Shown: positions 9,068-18,269, numbered from the stretch's first letter. The stretch is 64,000 nt of DNA from RGIG4608 sp045631445 (GCA_045631445.1 JAZQUS010000102.1:1-64000), one strand, 5' to 3'. Notes: a model not told the origin generated them from the sequence alone. Numbers and translations are program-made.

Positions 9068-10609
9068 TTATTTTATAATTTTGCTAACATTTTTTGCAAT
9101 CAAATCTTCACCTTCATGACCTTCAATTGTAATATTAGTAACAGTTAAGGTTTCAACATTGTCAATATACATGCCGAGCTTACATACTGGCTCTGCAAAA
9201 TTTTGCATAATCGGTACAAATGGCTTTGCATCATTTGCAAAAGTGAATTGAATATTGTCAAAGGTAATGGATTTGATAGGACGTTCAGGAAGACCGTCAC
9301 AGTAGCAAGCTGCAGCTTCACAATCGGTGCAAACCATATTTCTAAACGTAAAATCGCCAAGATATGGTGTTCTGTCATCAACGGGGAGCTTTTCGCGTGA
9401 CCAAACGTATTCAGAAAATCTGTCAGGATCGCAGCAATTATACCACATATTAATGGCAATCGGAGTAATAACTCTTTCCATTTTTATATTTTCAAATAAT
9501 ACGCCGTCAATAACTGCATATTTTCCGCGTCCGCGACGTGTTTTTATTCTCAAACCGCGGTCAGTTTGTCTAAATACGCAACGGTTAACTGTAAGATTTG
9601 TAACACCGCCACTCATTTCACTTCCAAGAGTAACCGCACCGTGACCGAATTGCATCAAGCAGTTGCGAATGGTGTGTCGGTTGGCAGGGGTTTTATAAAT
9701 TCTTGCCATATCGATCTTTGAGGATTTAATTGCAATGCAATCATCACCAACGGAGAATTTGCAACCAATAATGTTAACTACGTCACAGGCTTCGGGATCG
9801 ATAGCATCCGTGTTGGGACTGTTTTTGGGAGCAAAAATAGATATGTCAAGAAAATCAATGTTCTGGGAATAATAAGGATGAAGCTGCCAGGAAGCCGAAT
9901 TTTGAGCAACGATTCCGTGAACTTTAATATCCTTACATCTGTTAAAGAAGAGGAGTCTTGGGCGCGCAATTTCTGATTTTGGATTTTGCCACCAAATAGA
10001 ATTTTGCGCATTACCATCAATAGTACCGGGACCAATAATAGTAATATCCTCAGCATATTCTGCAAAAATCAACGATTGATGCATAGGAACGGAATTACCT
10101 TCCCAAGTACCAAATTCAACAACATCACCAGTAACCATATCGAAAAGATGTCCTGGAATAACTGGATAACGCTTTGTATCGGTATGTCCGAGAATAATAG
10201 CACCTTTTGAAAGCTCAAGCGTAATATGGCTTTTAAGACAAATTGGGGATGTCAAATATTGTCCATCGGGGAAGTAGAGCTTTGCACCTTTTGGTAAACA
10301 GTTGATGGCAGACTGAATAGCAATGCTATCGTCATTTATACCGTCACCGATTGCACCAAAATCTCTAACGTTGATAACAGAGGTATCCTTTTGAGTTTTA
10401 AAAGTTAAAGTATATGTTTTGTTTACCGATGTTGTAAGAATGTATTCCGTATTTGGAGCAAGTCCGAATAGTGAAAATACATTAGTATCGGAGGTTAAAA
10501 CCTCTTCACCGTTGAGATATACTGTGTATTTATTTTCTGCATAATATGGAAGTTCATTTTTCCATTCAAAGCATGCAGAACTTGAAGAAACGAATAAAGT
10601 ATTAAGCAT
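9068..10609 (-). CDS. GH28 polygalacturonase-family glycoside hydrolase
   Basis: A 513-residue right-handed beta-helix enzyme. Residues about 1-73 form a small fibronectin-like domain. The pectate-lyase-type helix starts at VINVRDFGAIGDGINDD (78-94). The GH28 catalytic motifs are all present: NTD at 266-268, DD at 289-290, GHG at 322-324 and RIK at 354-356. No signal peptide is visible, so it likely acts on imported galacturonate-containing oligomers as an exo-enzyme rather than on polymer outside the cell. It starts one base after the stop of the upstream membrane protein and shares its operon with GH105. The precise linkage (polygalacturonan or rhamnogalacturonan) is open. Confidence 0.93.
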   Translation of the reverse strand: MLNTLFVSSSSACFEWKNELPYYAENKYTVYLNGEEVLTSDTNVFSLFGLAPNTEYILTTSVNKTYTLTFKTQKDTSVINVRDFGAIGDGINDDSIAIQSAINCLPKGAKLYFPDGQYLTSPICLKSHITLELSKGAIILGHTDTKRYPVIPGHLFDMVTGDVVEFGTWEGNSVPMHQSLIFAEYAEDITIIGPGTIDGNAQNSIWWQNPKSEIARPRLLFFNRCKDIKVHGIVAQNSASWQLHPYYSQNIDFLDISIFAPKNSPNTDAIDPEACDVVNIIGCKFSVGDDCIAIKSSKIDMARIYKTPANRHTIRNCLMQFGHGAVTLGSEMSGGVTNLTVNRCVFRQTDRGLRIKTRRGRGKYAVIDGVLFENIKMERVITPIAINMWYNCCDPDRFSEYVWSREKLPVDDRTPYLGDFTFRNMVCTDCEAAACYCDGLPERPIKSITFDNIQFTFANDAKPFVPIMQNFAEPVCKLGMYIDNVETLTVTNITIEGHEGEDLIAKNVSKIIK

Positions 10610-10610
10610 A

Positions 10611-11201
10611 TTATTGTTTGTTCACCTTATCTTGAGCATCTTTAAGTATAGTTTTAAAAATTTTTTTCATACCGATGAATAAAAGATCAATCAGCGTAAA
10701 GAAAATACCAAACATGATGGGTTCAACACCGAGATAGAAACCAATCGGTGCGCCCAAAAGGTTGATGATTACATATAAAGTTCTAACGCAATAGAAAATC
10801 AAAAAGGCATATAGAACATTAGCGGGAAGGGTCCAGTATTTTTTTTGCGTAAACATCATCCATTTAGAGTTTTCTCCGGGGATGATTTCAATAAATCTAA
10901 GGATATTGTTAACGAGAATATCGTTAACAAATCCAATAACTATGGACATAATAACCCAAGAATCTAATGAATTTACAAGGCTAAGTCCCCAAAAGATAAA
11001 GAAGCAGATTGCGCCGTAAAACCAAAATTTTATAAATAATGCTTTAACAGGGGCGGGTATTCTATCAAGAACACCGCTTCTATATTTTTTGCCGGGATCA
11101 TTTAGCTTAGCTTCTTTTCCAAAATCCTTTTTATCTGCATTAACTAAACGATCAACCGCGTCAGAATGTGTAGAATAGTTGTTATGTTTTTTATTTGCCA
11201 T
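10611..11201 (-). CDS. Uncharacterised membrane protein of the pectin ABC operon (196 aa)
   Basis: I do not recognise a functional family. About 45 hydrophilic, lysine-rich residues with the motif DPGKKYRSGVLDRIPAPVK are followed by about four hydrophobic segments near residues 50-70, 72-95, 122-145 and 148-172, and a charged C-terminus. It lies between the other small membrane protein (11208) and the GH28 gene with gaps of six and one bases, so it is certainly co-transcribed and probably translationally coupled. The N-terminal motif looks conserved in character and could touch a cytoplasmic partner such as the ABC ATPases. That is inference only. Confidence 0.75.
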   Translation of the reverse strand: MANKKHNNYSTHSDAVDRLVNADKKDFGKEAKLNDPGKKYRSGVLDRIPAPVKALFIKFWFYGAICFFIFWGLSLVNSLDSWVIMSIVIGFVNDILVNNILRFIEIIPGENSKWMMFTQKKYWTLPANVLYAFLIFYCVRTLYVIINLLGAPIGFYLGVEPIMFGIFFTLIDLLFIGMKKIFKTILKDAQDKVNKQ

Positions 11202-11207
11202 TTTAGA

Positions 11208-11735
11208 TTATTCTTCGTCAATAATATCAATAGCTTCGATAGTTCCATTATCCTCAACGTCAATAGATGTATCAATTTTTCTTATTAACTTAGCAAGAAC
11301 AGGCTCTAAAAACGTAAGAGCAAGAGCAATGGATATCAAGAGAATATGTGTTCCAATAACCATTTTTGCTTTAGGAACGAACATTCTTGTTTCATTTATT
11401 ACAATGGTTGAATTTTCTATCGAATTGAAATAGAAATTGTCAAAATATACGATGATTATCGTCATGATAGCAAAAAGCATAATCATAAATATATTTGGCT
11501 TTTGGCGTTTTGGGAACGCATTAAGCAAACAAACGAACGATAAAATTGAGAAAAGCATAGTAATAAAGCATGAAAGCCCCATATGCTTTGTATTTATCAA
11601 GGCGGTTGTTTGAGAAATATACGTTAGATTAAAGGAGTAGTACACAAACGAAATAGCCAAAGCAACAAGTGGAATTGACTGAGGATTACGTTTGAGTGAT
11701 ACGATAAATTTACGGTAGATTTCTTTAATTTTCAT
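11208..11735 (-). CDS. Uncharacterised four-helix membrane protein of the pectin ABC operon (175 aa)
   Basis: A 175-residue protein with four predicted membrane helices at roughly 20-38, 50-70, 78-97 and 123-143. It has a polar loop between helices three and four (NSIENSTIVINETRMFVPK) and an acidic cytoplasmic tail (DVEDNGTIEAIDIIDEE). No enzymatic motif or known family is evident to me. It is encoded 11 bases downstream of the ABC ATPase and immediately upstream of the 196-residue membrane protein. The four-helix layout with one long loop before the last helix resembles that of the 160- and 199-residue proteins encoded further up the operon. Confidence 0.72.
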   Translation of the reverse strand: MKIKEIYRKFIVSLKRNPQSIPLVALAISFVYYSFNLTYISQTTALINTKHMGLSCFITMLFSILSFVCLLNAFPKRQKPNIFMIMLFAIMTIIIVYFDNFYFNSIENSTIVINETRMFVPKAKMVIGTHILLISIALALTFLEPVLAKLIRKIDTSIDVEDNGTIEAIDIIDEE

Positions 11736-11746
11736 AATAAAATTCC

Positions 11747-12811
11747 TTATCTAATGGCATTAGTCGTTTCTTTATCAAAGAAATGCATATTGTTGATAGA
11801 AGTCAATACGTTATCACCTTGCTTAAAATTGCACCACTCACGGAATTTAGCAGTAATCTTCTGACCGTTAACCGTTCCGTGAACGAGAGTTGTTTGACCA
11901 AGGTTTTCGTTGAGAACGACCTTAATATTAATATAGCCGTTTGTGTCTTGAACAATGTTTTCAGGACGTGTACCAAGAATAATTTCTTTACCCTCATATG
12001 AAGCAAGCAAGTTCTTTTGAACATCATTAAGGGGAGCAGAGAATGAAGGACATACGAAGCTTCCATTCTCAATTTTTCCATTAAAGAAGTTCATTGGAGG
12101 AAGACCGATGAAGCTTGCTACAAAAATGTTGGCAGGGGTATCGTAAAGCTCCAATGGAGTACCGATTTGCTGAACGTAGCCCATTGACATACAAACAATT
12201 CTATCCGCGAGCGTAAGAGCTTCGGTCTGGTCGTGAGTAACGTAGAGCATCGTAGTGCCAAGTCGCTTATGCAAAAGCAAAATTTCTCGTCTTGTAGCAC
12301 CTCTAAGCTTTGCGTCAAGGTTAGAAAGTGGCTCGTCAAAAAGGAATACCTTGGGTGTACGAACGATGGCACGTCCCATAGCAACACGCTGACGCTGACC
12401 ACCAGAAAGCTGTCTTGGTTTTTTGTTAAGCTGGTCAGTAAGACCAAGAATTTCTGCCGCAGCAAGAACCTTTTCATGAATAATATTGGGATCTTCCTTG
12501 CGAAGTGTGAGAGAAAATGCCATGTTTTCATAAACTGTCATATGCGCGTAAAGAGCATAGTTTTGGAAAACCATAGCAATATCTCTATCCTTTGCGGGCA
12601 TTTGAGTAACGTCCTTTCCGTCGATAAGGAGCTGACCTGAAGAAATATCCTCAAGTCCCGCAATCATACGGAGAGTAGTTGATTTACCGCAGCCTGAAGG
12701 ACCGACAAGAACGATAAATTCACCGTCTTTGATATCAATATTGAAGTCAAAAACCGCCTGAACATTGTTGTCGTATATCTTGTTAATATTTTTTAATGTT
12801 AAAGAAGCCAT
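11747..12811 (-). CDS. MsmK/UgpC-type sugar ABC transporter ATPase (second of two)
   Basis: A 354-residue CUT1 ATPase clearly paralogous to the one at 5959-7044. Walker A GPSGCGKST is at 37-45, the signature is LSGGQRQRVAMGRAI, Walker B ends FLFDEPLSNLDAK, and the H-loop reads YVTHDQTEALT. The C-terminal regulatory domain contains LGTRPENIV. It lies between pairs of small membrane-protein genes, directly downstream of the binding protein and permease block, so it is the likeliest energy source for that importer. Having two such ATPases for one set of permeases is unusual. Confidence 0.93.
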   Translation of the reverse strand: MASLTLKNINKIYDNNVQAVFDFNIDIKDGEFIVLVGPSGCGKSTTLRMIAGLEDISSGQLLIDGKDVTQMPAKDRDIAMVFQNYALYAHMTVYENMAFSLTLRKEDPNIIHEKVLAAAEILGLTDQLNKKPRQLSGGQRQRVAMGRAIVRTPKVFLFDEPLSNLDAKLRGATRREILLLHKRLGTTMLYVTHDQTEALTLADRIVCMSMGYVQQIGTPLELYDTPANIFVASFIGLPPMNFFNGKIENGSFVCPSFSAPLNDVQKNLLASYEGKEIILGTRPENIVQDTNGYINIKVVLNENLGQTTLVHGTVNGQKITAKFREWCNFKQGDNVLTSINNMHFFDKETTNAIR

Positions 12812-12836
12812 AAAATACTCAAGACCTTTCTTGAAA

Positions 12837-13319
12837 TTATTGAGAGATCAAGGTTTTCTCGTACTCTCTGAGTTTTTTCGTTTTAATAATGCCAATAATA
12901 CCGCCTGCAATTGCAAGAGAAGCAGAAGCAACGAGATAAATAACGCACATAATGAATTGCTTTGTTTCCATAACAGGAACTTCAACGCGTTTAACGATGG
13001 CAGTTGAATTAAGAGCATCAAGTGGTATACCAAAGATTCTAATTATCTGCATACCGCCAATCACAATCAATATAATCGAATAGTTCATACTATATTTCTT
13101 TACACCCTCTGATGAAAGGAATACAAAAAGCATAAAGAGAAGGTTATATATAACTGAAAAACCAATCTGCATTTTATAATAGAACGTACCAACGTCAGAG
13201 TGATAAATATTCAAAAAATACAGTGCATTGAAAAGAATGGATATATATGCGAGAGTAGCGGAGGTCGAATTCTTCGTATATCTCATTCTATCGCTTTTAA
13301 TATCGGTGATTTTATTCAT
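12837..13319 (-). CDS. Uncharacterised four-helix membrane protein of the pectin ABC operon (160 aa)
   Basis: A 160-residue protein with hydrophobic segments at about 20-40, 50-68, 78-97 and 125-147. The loop before the last helix holds LNSTAIVKRVEVPVMETKQ, comparable in position to the loop of the 175-residue protein at 11208. It starts within the stop of the preceding gene (ATGA overlap), so the two are translationally coupled and their products are probably made in equal amounts. I recognise no family or active-site pattern. A role as an accessory subunit of the sugar importer is plausible but unsupported. Confidence 0.72.
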   Translation of the reverse strand: MNKITDIKSDRMRYTKNSTSATLAYISILFNALYFLNIYHSDVGTFYYKMQIGFSVIYNLLFMLFVFLSSEGVKKYSMNYSIILIVIGGMQIIRIFGIPLDALNSTAIVKRVEVPVMETKQFIMCVIYLVASASLAIAGGIIGIIKTKKLREYEKTLISQ

Positions 13320-13912
13320 TCAAGTATACCTCCATTTTTCAAAACTCTTTTTTCTTCCTTCATAAGCATCGTTTTGAAAACCATATTTGCGATATTCAAC
13401 AATGAAGCAATTATGAGAACAGAAAGAACTAAGATGGAAATATCAAACCAGAAGGTTGAATAAGGACCCATAACGTTTTCAGGGTCAATGCCTGCATTTT
13501 GCAAAACCTTTGCGGGAACTTTGGTAAGATTTGAATAATCTACTGCAAGGAATTTTGCTTTATAATGAAATACGTTTATAAAAGCCCAAATTGCAACGTA
13601 GATGTTTGCAATGGAGCTTAATATAGTAGTACAATAGTTTGCAAAGTAATATTTTCTGTTTGTGTGATTATTGAAAATCAAGCAAGAAACAGCTAAAAGA
13701 ATAAGAACGATACTGAGTGTAGTGAACAACTTGTTAAATGGTTGCATTTCAGCATACATTTCAGAACCGGGTACTTCCTTACCAAGACTTATAACTGAAC
13801 GAAGAAAATATGCGTCGGTGGAAACACCAAGAGAATATATAAAAGTGAGTGCGGCAGCCGCAAGGCAGAAAAAAGTAATAATTTTCTGCAATTTCATTTG
13901 TAATTTATACAT
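13316..13912 (-). CDS. Uncharacterised four-helix membrane protein of the pectin ABC operon (198 aa)
   Basis: I place the start at MYKLQMKLQK (13912). The next in-frame ATG upstream, at 13948, has no ribosome-binding site and lies on the edge of a hairpin, while GGATTGGA precedes the chosen start. The protein has helices at about 10-30, 58-78, 85-110 and 143-165, and a long loop (about 110-140, with KVPAKVLQNAGIDPENVMGPYST) before the last one. It has the same layout as its two smaller neighbours. It overlaps the next gene by four bases. No known family is evident. It follows the solute-binding protein gene after two hairpins. Confidence 0.7.
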   Translation of the reverse strand: MYKLQMKLQKIITFFCLAAAALTFIYSLGVSTDAYFLRSVISLGKEVPGSEMYAEMQPFNKLFTTLSIVLILLAVSCLIFNNHTNRKYYFANYCTTILSSIANIYVAIWAFINVFHYKAKFLAVDYSNLTKVPAKVLQNAGIDPENVMGPYSTFWFDISILVLSVLIIASLLNIANMVFKTMLMKEEKRVLKNGGILE

Positions 13913-13927
13913 AGTAATTTCCAATCC

Positions 13928-13946
13928 GCCGTCAAAAAACGACGGC
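13928..13946 (-). other. Intercistronic hairpin just upstream of the 198-aa membrane protein gene
   Basis: A perfect six-base-pair GC-rich stem (GCCGTC and GACGGC) with a seven-base loop. It has no U-run after it on the minus strand, so it is more likely an RNA processing or stability element than a terminator. Confidence 0.55.
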
Positions 13947-13999
13947 ATAAATTTTTTATAAGCGAAAATAGATAAATTGTGGTGAATGCTTTATTGGCA

Positions 14000-14022
14000 G
14001 GCAGGGGGAAAATCCCCCTGCC
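14000..14022. other. Strong hairpin after the solute-binding protein gene
   Basis: GGCAGGGGGA pairs perfectly with TCCCCCTGCC around a three-base loop. On the minus strand, in the direction of the operon, there is no U-run behind it. It probably protects the 3' end of the binding-protein message or weakens read-through, so that the binding protein is made in excess over the downstream proteins, as is common in ABC operons. Confidence 0.65.
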
Positions 14023-14049
14023 TTTATTTAATTAACTGTTAGTTAATTA

Positions 14050-16215
14050 TTACTGTTCATCAAGAACTGCAAAACCGTTAGCGATAATGTCAACGAGGAG
14101 GTTGTATTTGTCCTTAGAGGAAGAGTACTTACCACTGGATGACAAGTTAGTGAGCTTAGCGATTTCGTCGTTTTCTTCAGATGTTGTGGGAAGAGAAGTG
14201 GGCACGATGCTGTACCAAGGATTATCTGCAACCTCAAGCAATGGGTGCTTAATAAGTCCAAGACCGATAGCTGTAGAAATCTTTCCTGCGCCTTCCTTAC
14301 CTGCGATAGCTGTGCACTGATATTCAAATGCCTGGCTCTTTACAAAGGAAAGAGTAGAACCGAGGTAGATACGTGCATAGTTTGTGTAGTTACCCTTAGC
14401 CAAAGACCAAAGTTCAGCAAATGTAGCATCAGCAATAACGGGCATTTCCTTACCGTTGAAGTTGAATGTTACATAAGAACCGTCTGCATTCTTCTTAATG
14501 AAAGCATCGGGACCGTAGGACATAAGAATCTGTCCTTCTGCACTGTAAGCGTAGTCGATAAGCTTAAGAGCTGCATCAAGCTTATTCTTATCGTTACCAA
14601 CACCTGCAAGAGAGATTGCCCAACCGTCTGTCTTAACAGATCTCCAAGATTCGGTAAATCTCATATAAACGCCATTAGCGTTTGTACCGTCGTACCAACG
14701 TGCAACGGGAACCATAACTGCCATGTATGCTTCACCATCCTGAAGTACTGTTTCATTATAAACAGTCTGAGTCTGGTTGTAGTCATAGTGCATGAAGCCC
14801 TGGTCATATTGAAGCATAGTTTCTGTCTTGTTGGATTCCTGAGCTACGAATGTAGAGGAGATAAGACCTTCCTGAACCATTGCATTCATTCTTGCAAGAG
14901 CAACGTATGTATCTTCTTCCTGACGAGCGTCGTGAAGGAGACCGTCTGTACCAACGTAGAGGTAATCCTGACGAGATTCAAGACCTCTTACACCGAAGAG
15001 TGTTCCTGCGAAACGGAACATATCAACACGTCTCTGATTGTTGTGGTCTTCACGAGAGAAGAGACCGTGAACAAGCTCTGTACCATTGAGTGTCTGGGGG
15101 TTAGCAACTACGCAACGAAGAAGAGCAACAAGCTCGTCTGCGTCCCAAGCAGCATCCTGACCGATGAAGAGGTCAGCTCTGTTTGTTCCGTAGTAACCAT
15201 TGTAAGCTTCATCAATGTATTTACGAAGCATATTAACTGCCTGAACACCTGTTACTGTGCCTGCAGCAAGTGCATCGTTCATAACCTTAACGATATTGCC
15301 TGCTTTGTCATAGTCCTTTGTGAGTTGGATAACTGCTGTGCCTGCCTTGTTAGCAGCGTCAACTGTTACCTTACCGCTTGTGGGCATGTAGGGCTCGTAA
15401 GCAGCTGCTTTAAGATTGTGAGAAGCAGAAGCTGTGAATTCACCTTCACCATTGAGGAGCTTTTCAACCCAGTCAGTTCTCATAAGAGGCATACGTTCGA
15501 TATCATCAACACCGTCGAAGTAGGGTGAGTAGTAGATAGCACCGTTTTCAACGTTACCTGTGATAGAAAGAAGAACGATGGGGTTAGCTTCAAGATATGC
15601 CTTGAAGTTGGGCATTGCGTCGAGGTAGAGAGCAAGGTTAACGAGCTTACCAGCTACACCTGCTTCAGAAAGCTGAGTTGCAGTACCGGAAACCATATCA
15701 ACCTGGTCAAGCTGTTCCTGCCAATATTTGAATTCGTTTGTAGCTGAGTTGCCCTGGTATTTATTTTCAAATACAACACCGAGCTTGTTCTGAACTGCAA
15801 CCCAAGTGGGCTTAAGTTCGCCTGTATGGTAAGTCTTACCATCAGCAAGTGTAATACCTTCACCAACCTTATCTGAGAAGAAAAGGCCTGTATCCTTGCT
15901 ATTGTAACCAGTAGCCATTCTCAATACTGTGCCGGGAGCGTAGGAAAGAGTATAGCCGGAGATAGAAGAGTTAGTCGGATTCTTAAAATAGTTCATAAGT
16001 CTATCATAAGCCATCTGCTTATAGTAGAGATATGTTTCTGTGCCCCATTCCTGGGCGAGTTCAACTGCCGCTTCATAGTTTGCCTTGTTAGGGTCAACTA
16101 CTTCGGGACCTTTGGGAGCAGTTGTTGGATCGGGTTTGTCAGGACCGCAAGCTGTAAAGCAAGCAGTGAGCATAACGATCGCAAGCACGAGTGATAAAAT
16201 TCTTACTTTTTTCAT
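14050..16215 (-). CDS. Large sugar ABC transporter solute-binding lipoprotein (721 aa)
   Basis: Start placed at MKKVRILSLVLAIVML (16215), because GGAGG lies eight bases before it; an ATG at 16230 is part of the ribosome-binding site itself. The signal peptide ends in a lipobox (LTAC or FTAC), so the mature protein is lipid-anchored outside the cell. The rest has the features of a type-1 extracellular solute-binding protein partnered with LplB/LplC-type permeases (for example LIDYAYSAEGQILMSYGP near the C-terminus). About 720 residues is much longer than the usual 420-560. The extra length suggests a large ligand such as a pectin oligosaccharide. It is followed by two hairpins. Confidence 0.88.
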   Translation of the reverse strand: MKKVRILSLVLAIVMLTACFTACGPDKPDPTTAPKGPEVVDPNKANYEAAVELAQEWGTETYLYYKQMAYDRLMNYFKNPTNSSISGYTLSYAPGTVLRMATGYNSKDTGLFFSDKVGEGITLADGKTYHTGELKPTWVAVQNKLGVVFENKYQGNSATNEFKYWQEQLDQVDMVSGTATQLSEAGVAGKLVNLALYLDAMPNFKAYLEANPIVLLSITGNVENGAIYYSPYFDGVDDIERMPLMRTDWVEKLLNGEGEFTASASHNLKAAAYEPYMPTSGKVTVDAANKAGTAVIQLTKDYDKAGNIVKVMNDALAAGTVTGVQAVNMLRKYIDEAYNGYYGTNRADLFIGQDAAWDADELVALLRCVVANPQTLNGTELVHGLFSREDHNNQRRVDMFRFAGTLFGVRGLESRQDYLYVGTDGLLHDARQEEDTYVALARMNAMVQEGLISSTFVAQESNKTETMLQYDQGFMHYDYNQTQTVYNETVLQDGEAYMAVMVPVARWYDGTNANGVYMRFTESWRSVKTDGWAISLAGVGNDKNKLDAALKLIDYAYSAEGQILMSYGPDAFIKKNADGSYVTFNFNGKEMPVIADATFAELWSLAKGNYTNYARIYLGSTLSFVKSQAFEYQCTAIAGKEGAGKISTAIGLGLIKHPLLEVADNPWYSIVPTSLPTTSEENDEIAKLTNLSSSGKYSSSKDKYNLLVDIIANGFAVLDEQ

Positions 16216-16298
16216 GGTGTTTTCCTCCATATAAATTTTTTATTATTACTTTGCGTGTAAGATCGCAAAAATAATCAAATTAATAAGTTAAGGATAGA

Positions 16299-17183
16299 TT
16301 ATTCCTTAACGCCACCCATATTTACGCCCTTAGCAAAATACTTTTGAATGAAGGGATAAATAATGAGGATGGGAATGATGGCGCAAATAACGAGCGCGTA
16401 AATTGCGGAGTCTGCCGCATAAGGCTCTGCCCAAATCAATTCAGGGTCCTGAATTTCTTCAAGCTTCAAACGAATAAATACCTGAAGTGGATGCTCCTGA
16501 TATTTGGAAATCATCTGCTTTGCCCAGAAGTAACCGTTCCAACGGGAAATAGCAAAGAAGAGAGCAACAGTAGCAATAGTTGATTTGCTCATTGGCAAAT
16601 AAACGTTTGTAAGTACTTGAAATTCACTAGCACCGTCAACTATAGCCGCTTCCTCAATTTCCGCAGGAACACCTTCAAATGCATTACGAAGAAGAATGAT
16701 GTTCATAGCTGCCATACCCATTGCGATAACAACGAGCCATTTATCGTCCATAATTCCAACGGATTGGAAAACGGTTCGCGTGTTGATGTAGTTTCTATAT
16801 TGAGGCAAAATACCTGCAGAGAACCACATTGTAAATACAAGGAAGAAATTGAACCCCTTTCTAAAAAGCAATCTCTTCTTTGAAAGTGCGTAAGCTCCAA
16901 GAATTGCAACACCCATTGACCAAAGAGTACCGTAGAAGGTAAGGAACAATGTGTTAGCGTAAGCATTCCAGAACATATTGTCTTCAAACATTACCTTGAA
17001 CGCTTCAAATTGAATATCCTTAGGGAAAAGGATAATTCCACCCTGTTCAACAACACTTCTTCCGCTTATCGCAGATGAAATAGCGAAAAGGAAGGGATAA
17101 AGACAACAAAGAGCAAAAACAGTTAATAAAACGTAACTGATGATTTTAAAGATCAGTTCTGATATTTCAAGTTTTCTTTTCAT
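16299..17183 (-). CDS. Sugar ABC transporter permease, LplC/YtcP type
   Basis: A 294-residue inner membrane permease with six expected helices. The EAA loop that contacts the ATPase is seen in EIEEAAIVDGASEFQVLTNVYLPMS (about residues 178-203). The C-terminal ends IQKYFAKGVNMGGVKE, typical of LplC/YtcP permeases for oligosaccharides. It pairs with the LplB-type permease encoded upstream (21-base gap) and with the large binding protein encoded downstream. Confidence 0.93.
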   Translation of the reverse strand: MKRKLEISELIFKIISYVLLTVFALCCLYPFLFAISSAISGRSVVEQGGIILFPKDIQFEAFKVMFEDNMFWNAYANTLFLTFYGTLWSMGVAILGAYALSKKRLLFRKGFNFFLVFTMWFSAGILPQYRNYINTRTVFQSVGIMDDKWLVVIAMGMAAMNIILLRNAFEGVPAEIEEAAIVDGASEFQVLTNVYLPMSKSTIATVALFFAISRWNGYFWAKQMISKYQEHPLQVFIRLKLEEIQDPELIWAEPYAADSAIYALVICAIIPILIIYPFIQKYFAKGVNMGGVKE

Positions 17184-17204
17184 ATTTTCAAAACCAACCT
17201 TTCT

Positions 17205-18269
17205 TTAATAGAGTGAAACGTCGGAAGCTTTTCTTGCGATTGTGTTAGCACCAATAACAAGGAGCATACCAACAACGTTGTTTAACATTTCGGCAGCGCT
17301 CGAAATACCAATAAGGAACGAGCTCGAAAGACCGTTACGTTGAGCAAACGTTGAAACTACGTCTGCAGTAACGTAAGTTTTATCATTGTAAAGAAGAAGA
17401 ACCTTTTCGTAACCAACGTTAAGAAGAGAACCAATTCTTGTAATAAGCATAATTACGATGGTTGAGAGAATACTTGGCAAAACAACGTATCTCATCTGAG
17501 CCCACTTGTTAGCACCGTCAATCTGCGCCGCTTCGTAGCTTGTGGGAGAAATAGCAATAATTGCTGCAAAGAATACGATGCTGTCATAACCTGCAGTTTC
17601 CCAAATACCGGTAATTTGATAAATCGGACGGAAGAAGTCGGGGTTGTTAAGCAATCCGGCATTACCAACCTCTTCAGTAATAATGCCAAGATTAAAAAGA
17701 AGCTGTGAAATAATACCCATCTGAATACCCGCGCCTGCACTTGATGACTGACGAACCAAAAGTGAAACGAGAGTTGTCATAACAACGGTTGAAATAAACT
17801 TTGGTAAGTATGTAAGCACTTGATAAATGCTACGAGCAATATTTGATTTAATTTCGTTAAAGAAGAGAGCGATAATGATGGGCATAGGGAATCCGAAGCA
17901 CAATCCGTAGAATGAAATTACGAATGTGTTACGGAAAGCACGCCAAAACTCTTGAGAAAGAGGTGTTTCACCCGCAAAAAGCTCCTTAAAATAACTAAAG
18001 CCGGAATAGAGCTGATCTGCAACAGGGAGGTTAGCATCATAAACCTTGAAGCAGGAAAGAAGCTCATACATTGGCATGTATCTCCAAAAGAAGAATACGA
18101 GGAGCATAGGAACGAGCATCAAATAAAGACGCCAGTCCTTGAGGATAGTTAATCCAACGTGCTTCCAACGATGCTTTTCAACGTCGTCACGAACAAGTTG
18201 CTCGGGGTCCTCTCTGTATTTTCCTGTTTTTTCGTCTAAAACGAGATAATCAACTGCTTTTAATTTCAT
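17205..18269 (-). CDS. Sugar ABC transporter permease, LplB/YteP type
   Basis: A 354-residue permease. About 50 cytoplasmic residues precede the first helix (LYLMLVPMLLVFFFW), and the EAA motif is SYEAAQIDGANKWAQMRYVVLP. YteP-type permeases import rhamnogalacturonan or other plant oligosaccharides in Bacillus. The unusual N-terminal extension (about 40 residues, rich in charged residues) may be regulatory. It forms the heteromeric pore with the gene product of 16299-17183. Confidence 0.93.
   Translation of the reverse strand: MKLKAVDYLVLDEKTGKYREDPEQLVRDDVEKHRWKHVGLTILKDWRLYLMLVPMLLVFFFWRYMPMYELLSCFKVYDANLPVADQLYSGFSYFKELFAGETPLSQEFWRAFRNTFVISFYGLCFGFPMPIIIALFFNEIKSNIARSIYQVLTYLPKFISTVVMTTLVSLLVRQSSSAGAGIQMGIISQLLFNLGIITEEVGNAGLLNNPDFFRPIYQITGIWETAGYDSIVFFAAIIAISPTSYEAAQIDGANKWAQMRYVVLPSILSTIVIMLITRIGSLLNVGYEKVLLLYNDKTYVTADVVSTFAQRNGLSSSFLIGISSAAEMLNNVVGMLLVIGANTIARKASDVSLY

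Noticed and set aside
13913..13948. Earlier start for the 198-residue membrane protein
   Set aside because: No ribosome-binding site before the ATG at 13948 and the first codons overlap a hairpin; the ATG at 13912 has a better site and a normal membrane-protein N-terminus.
14245..15528. Long open frame (427 codons) on the plus strand
   Set aside because: It lies antisense inside the solute-binding protein gene, is Cys/Ser/Val-rich in the way of a reverse shadow frame, and has no ribosome-binding site or family resemblance.
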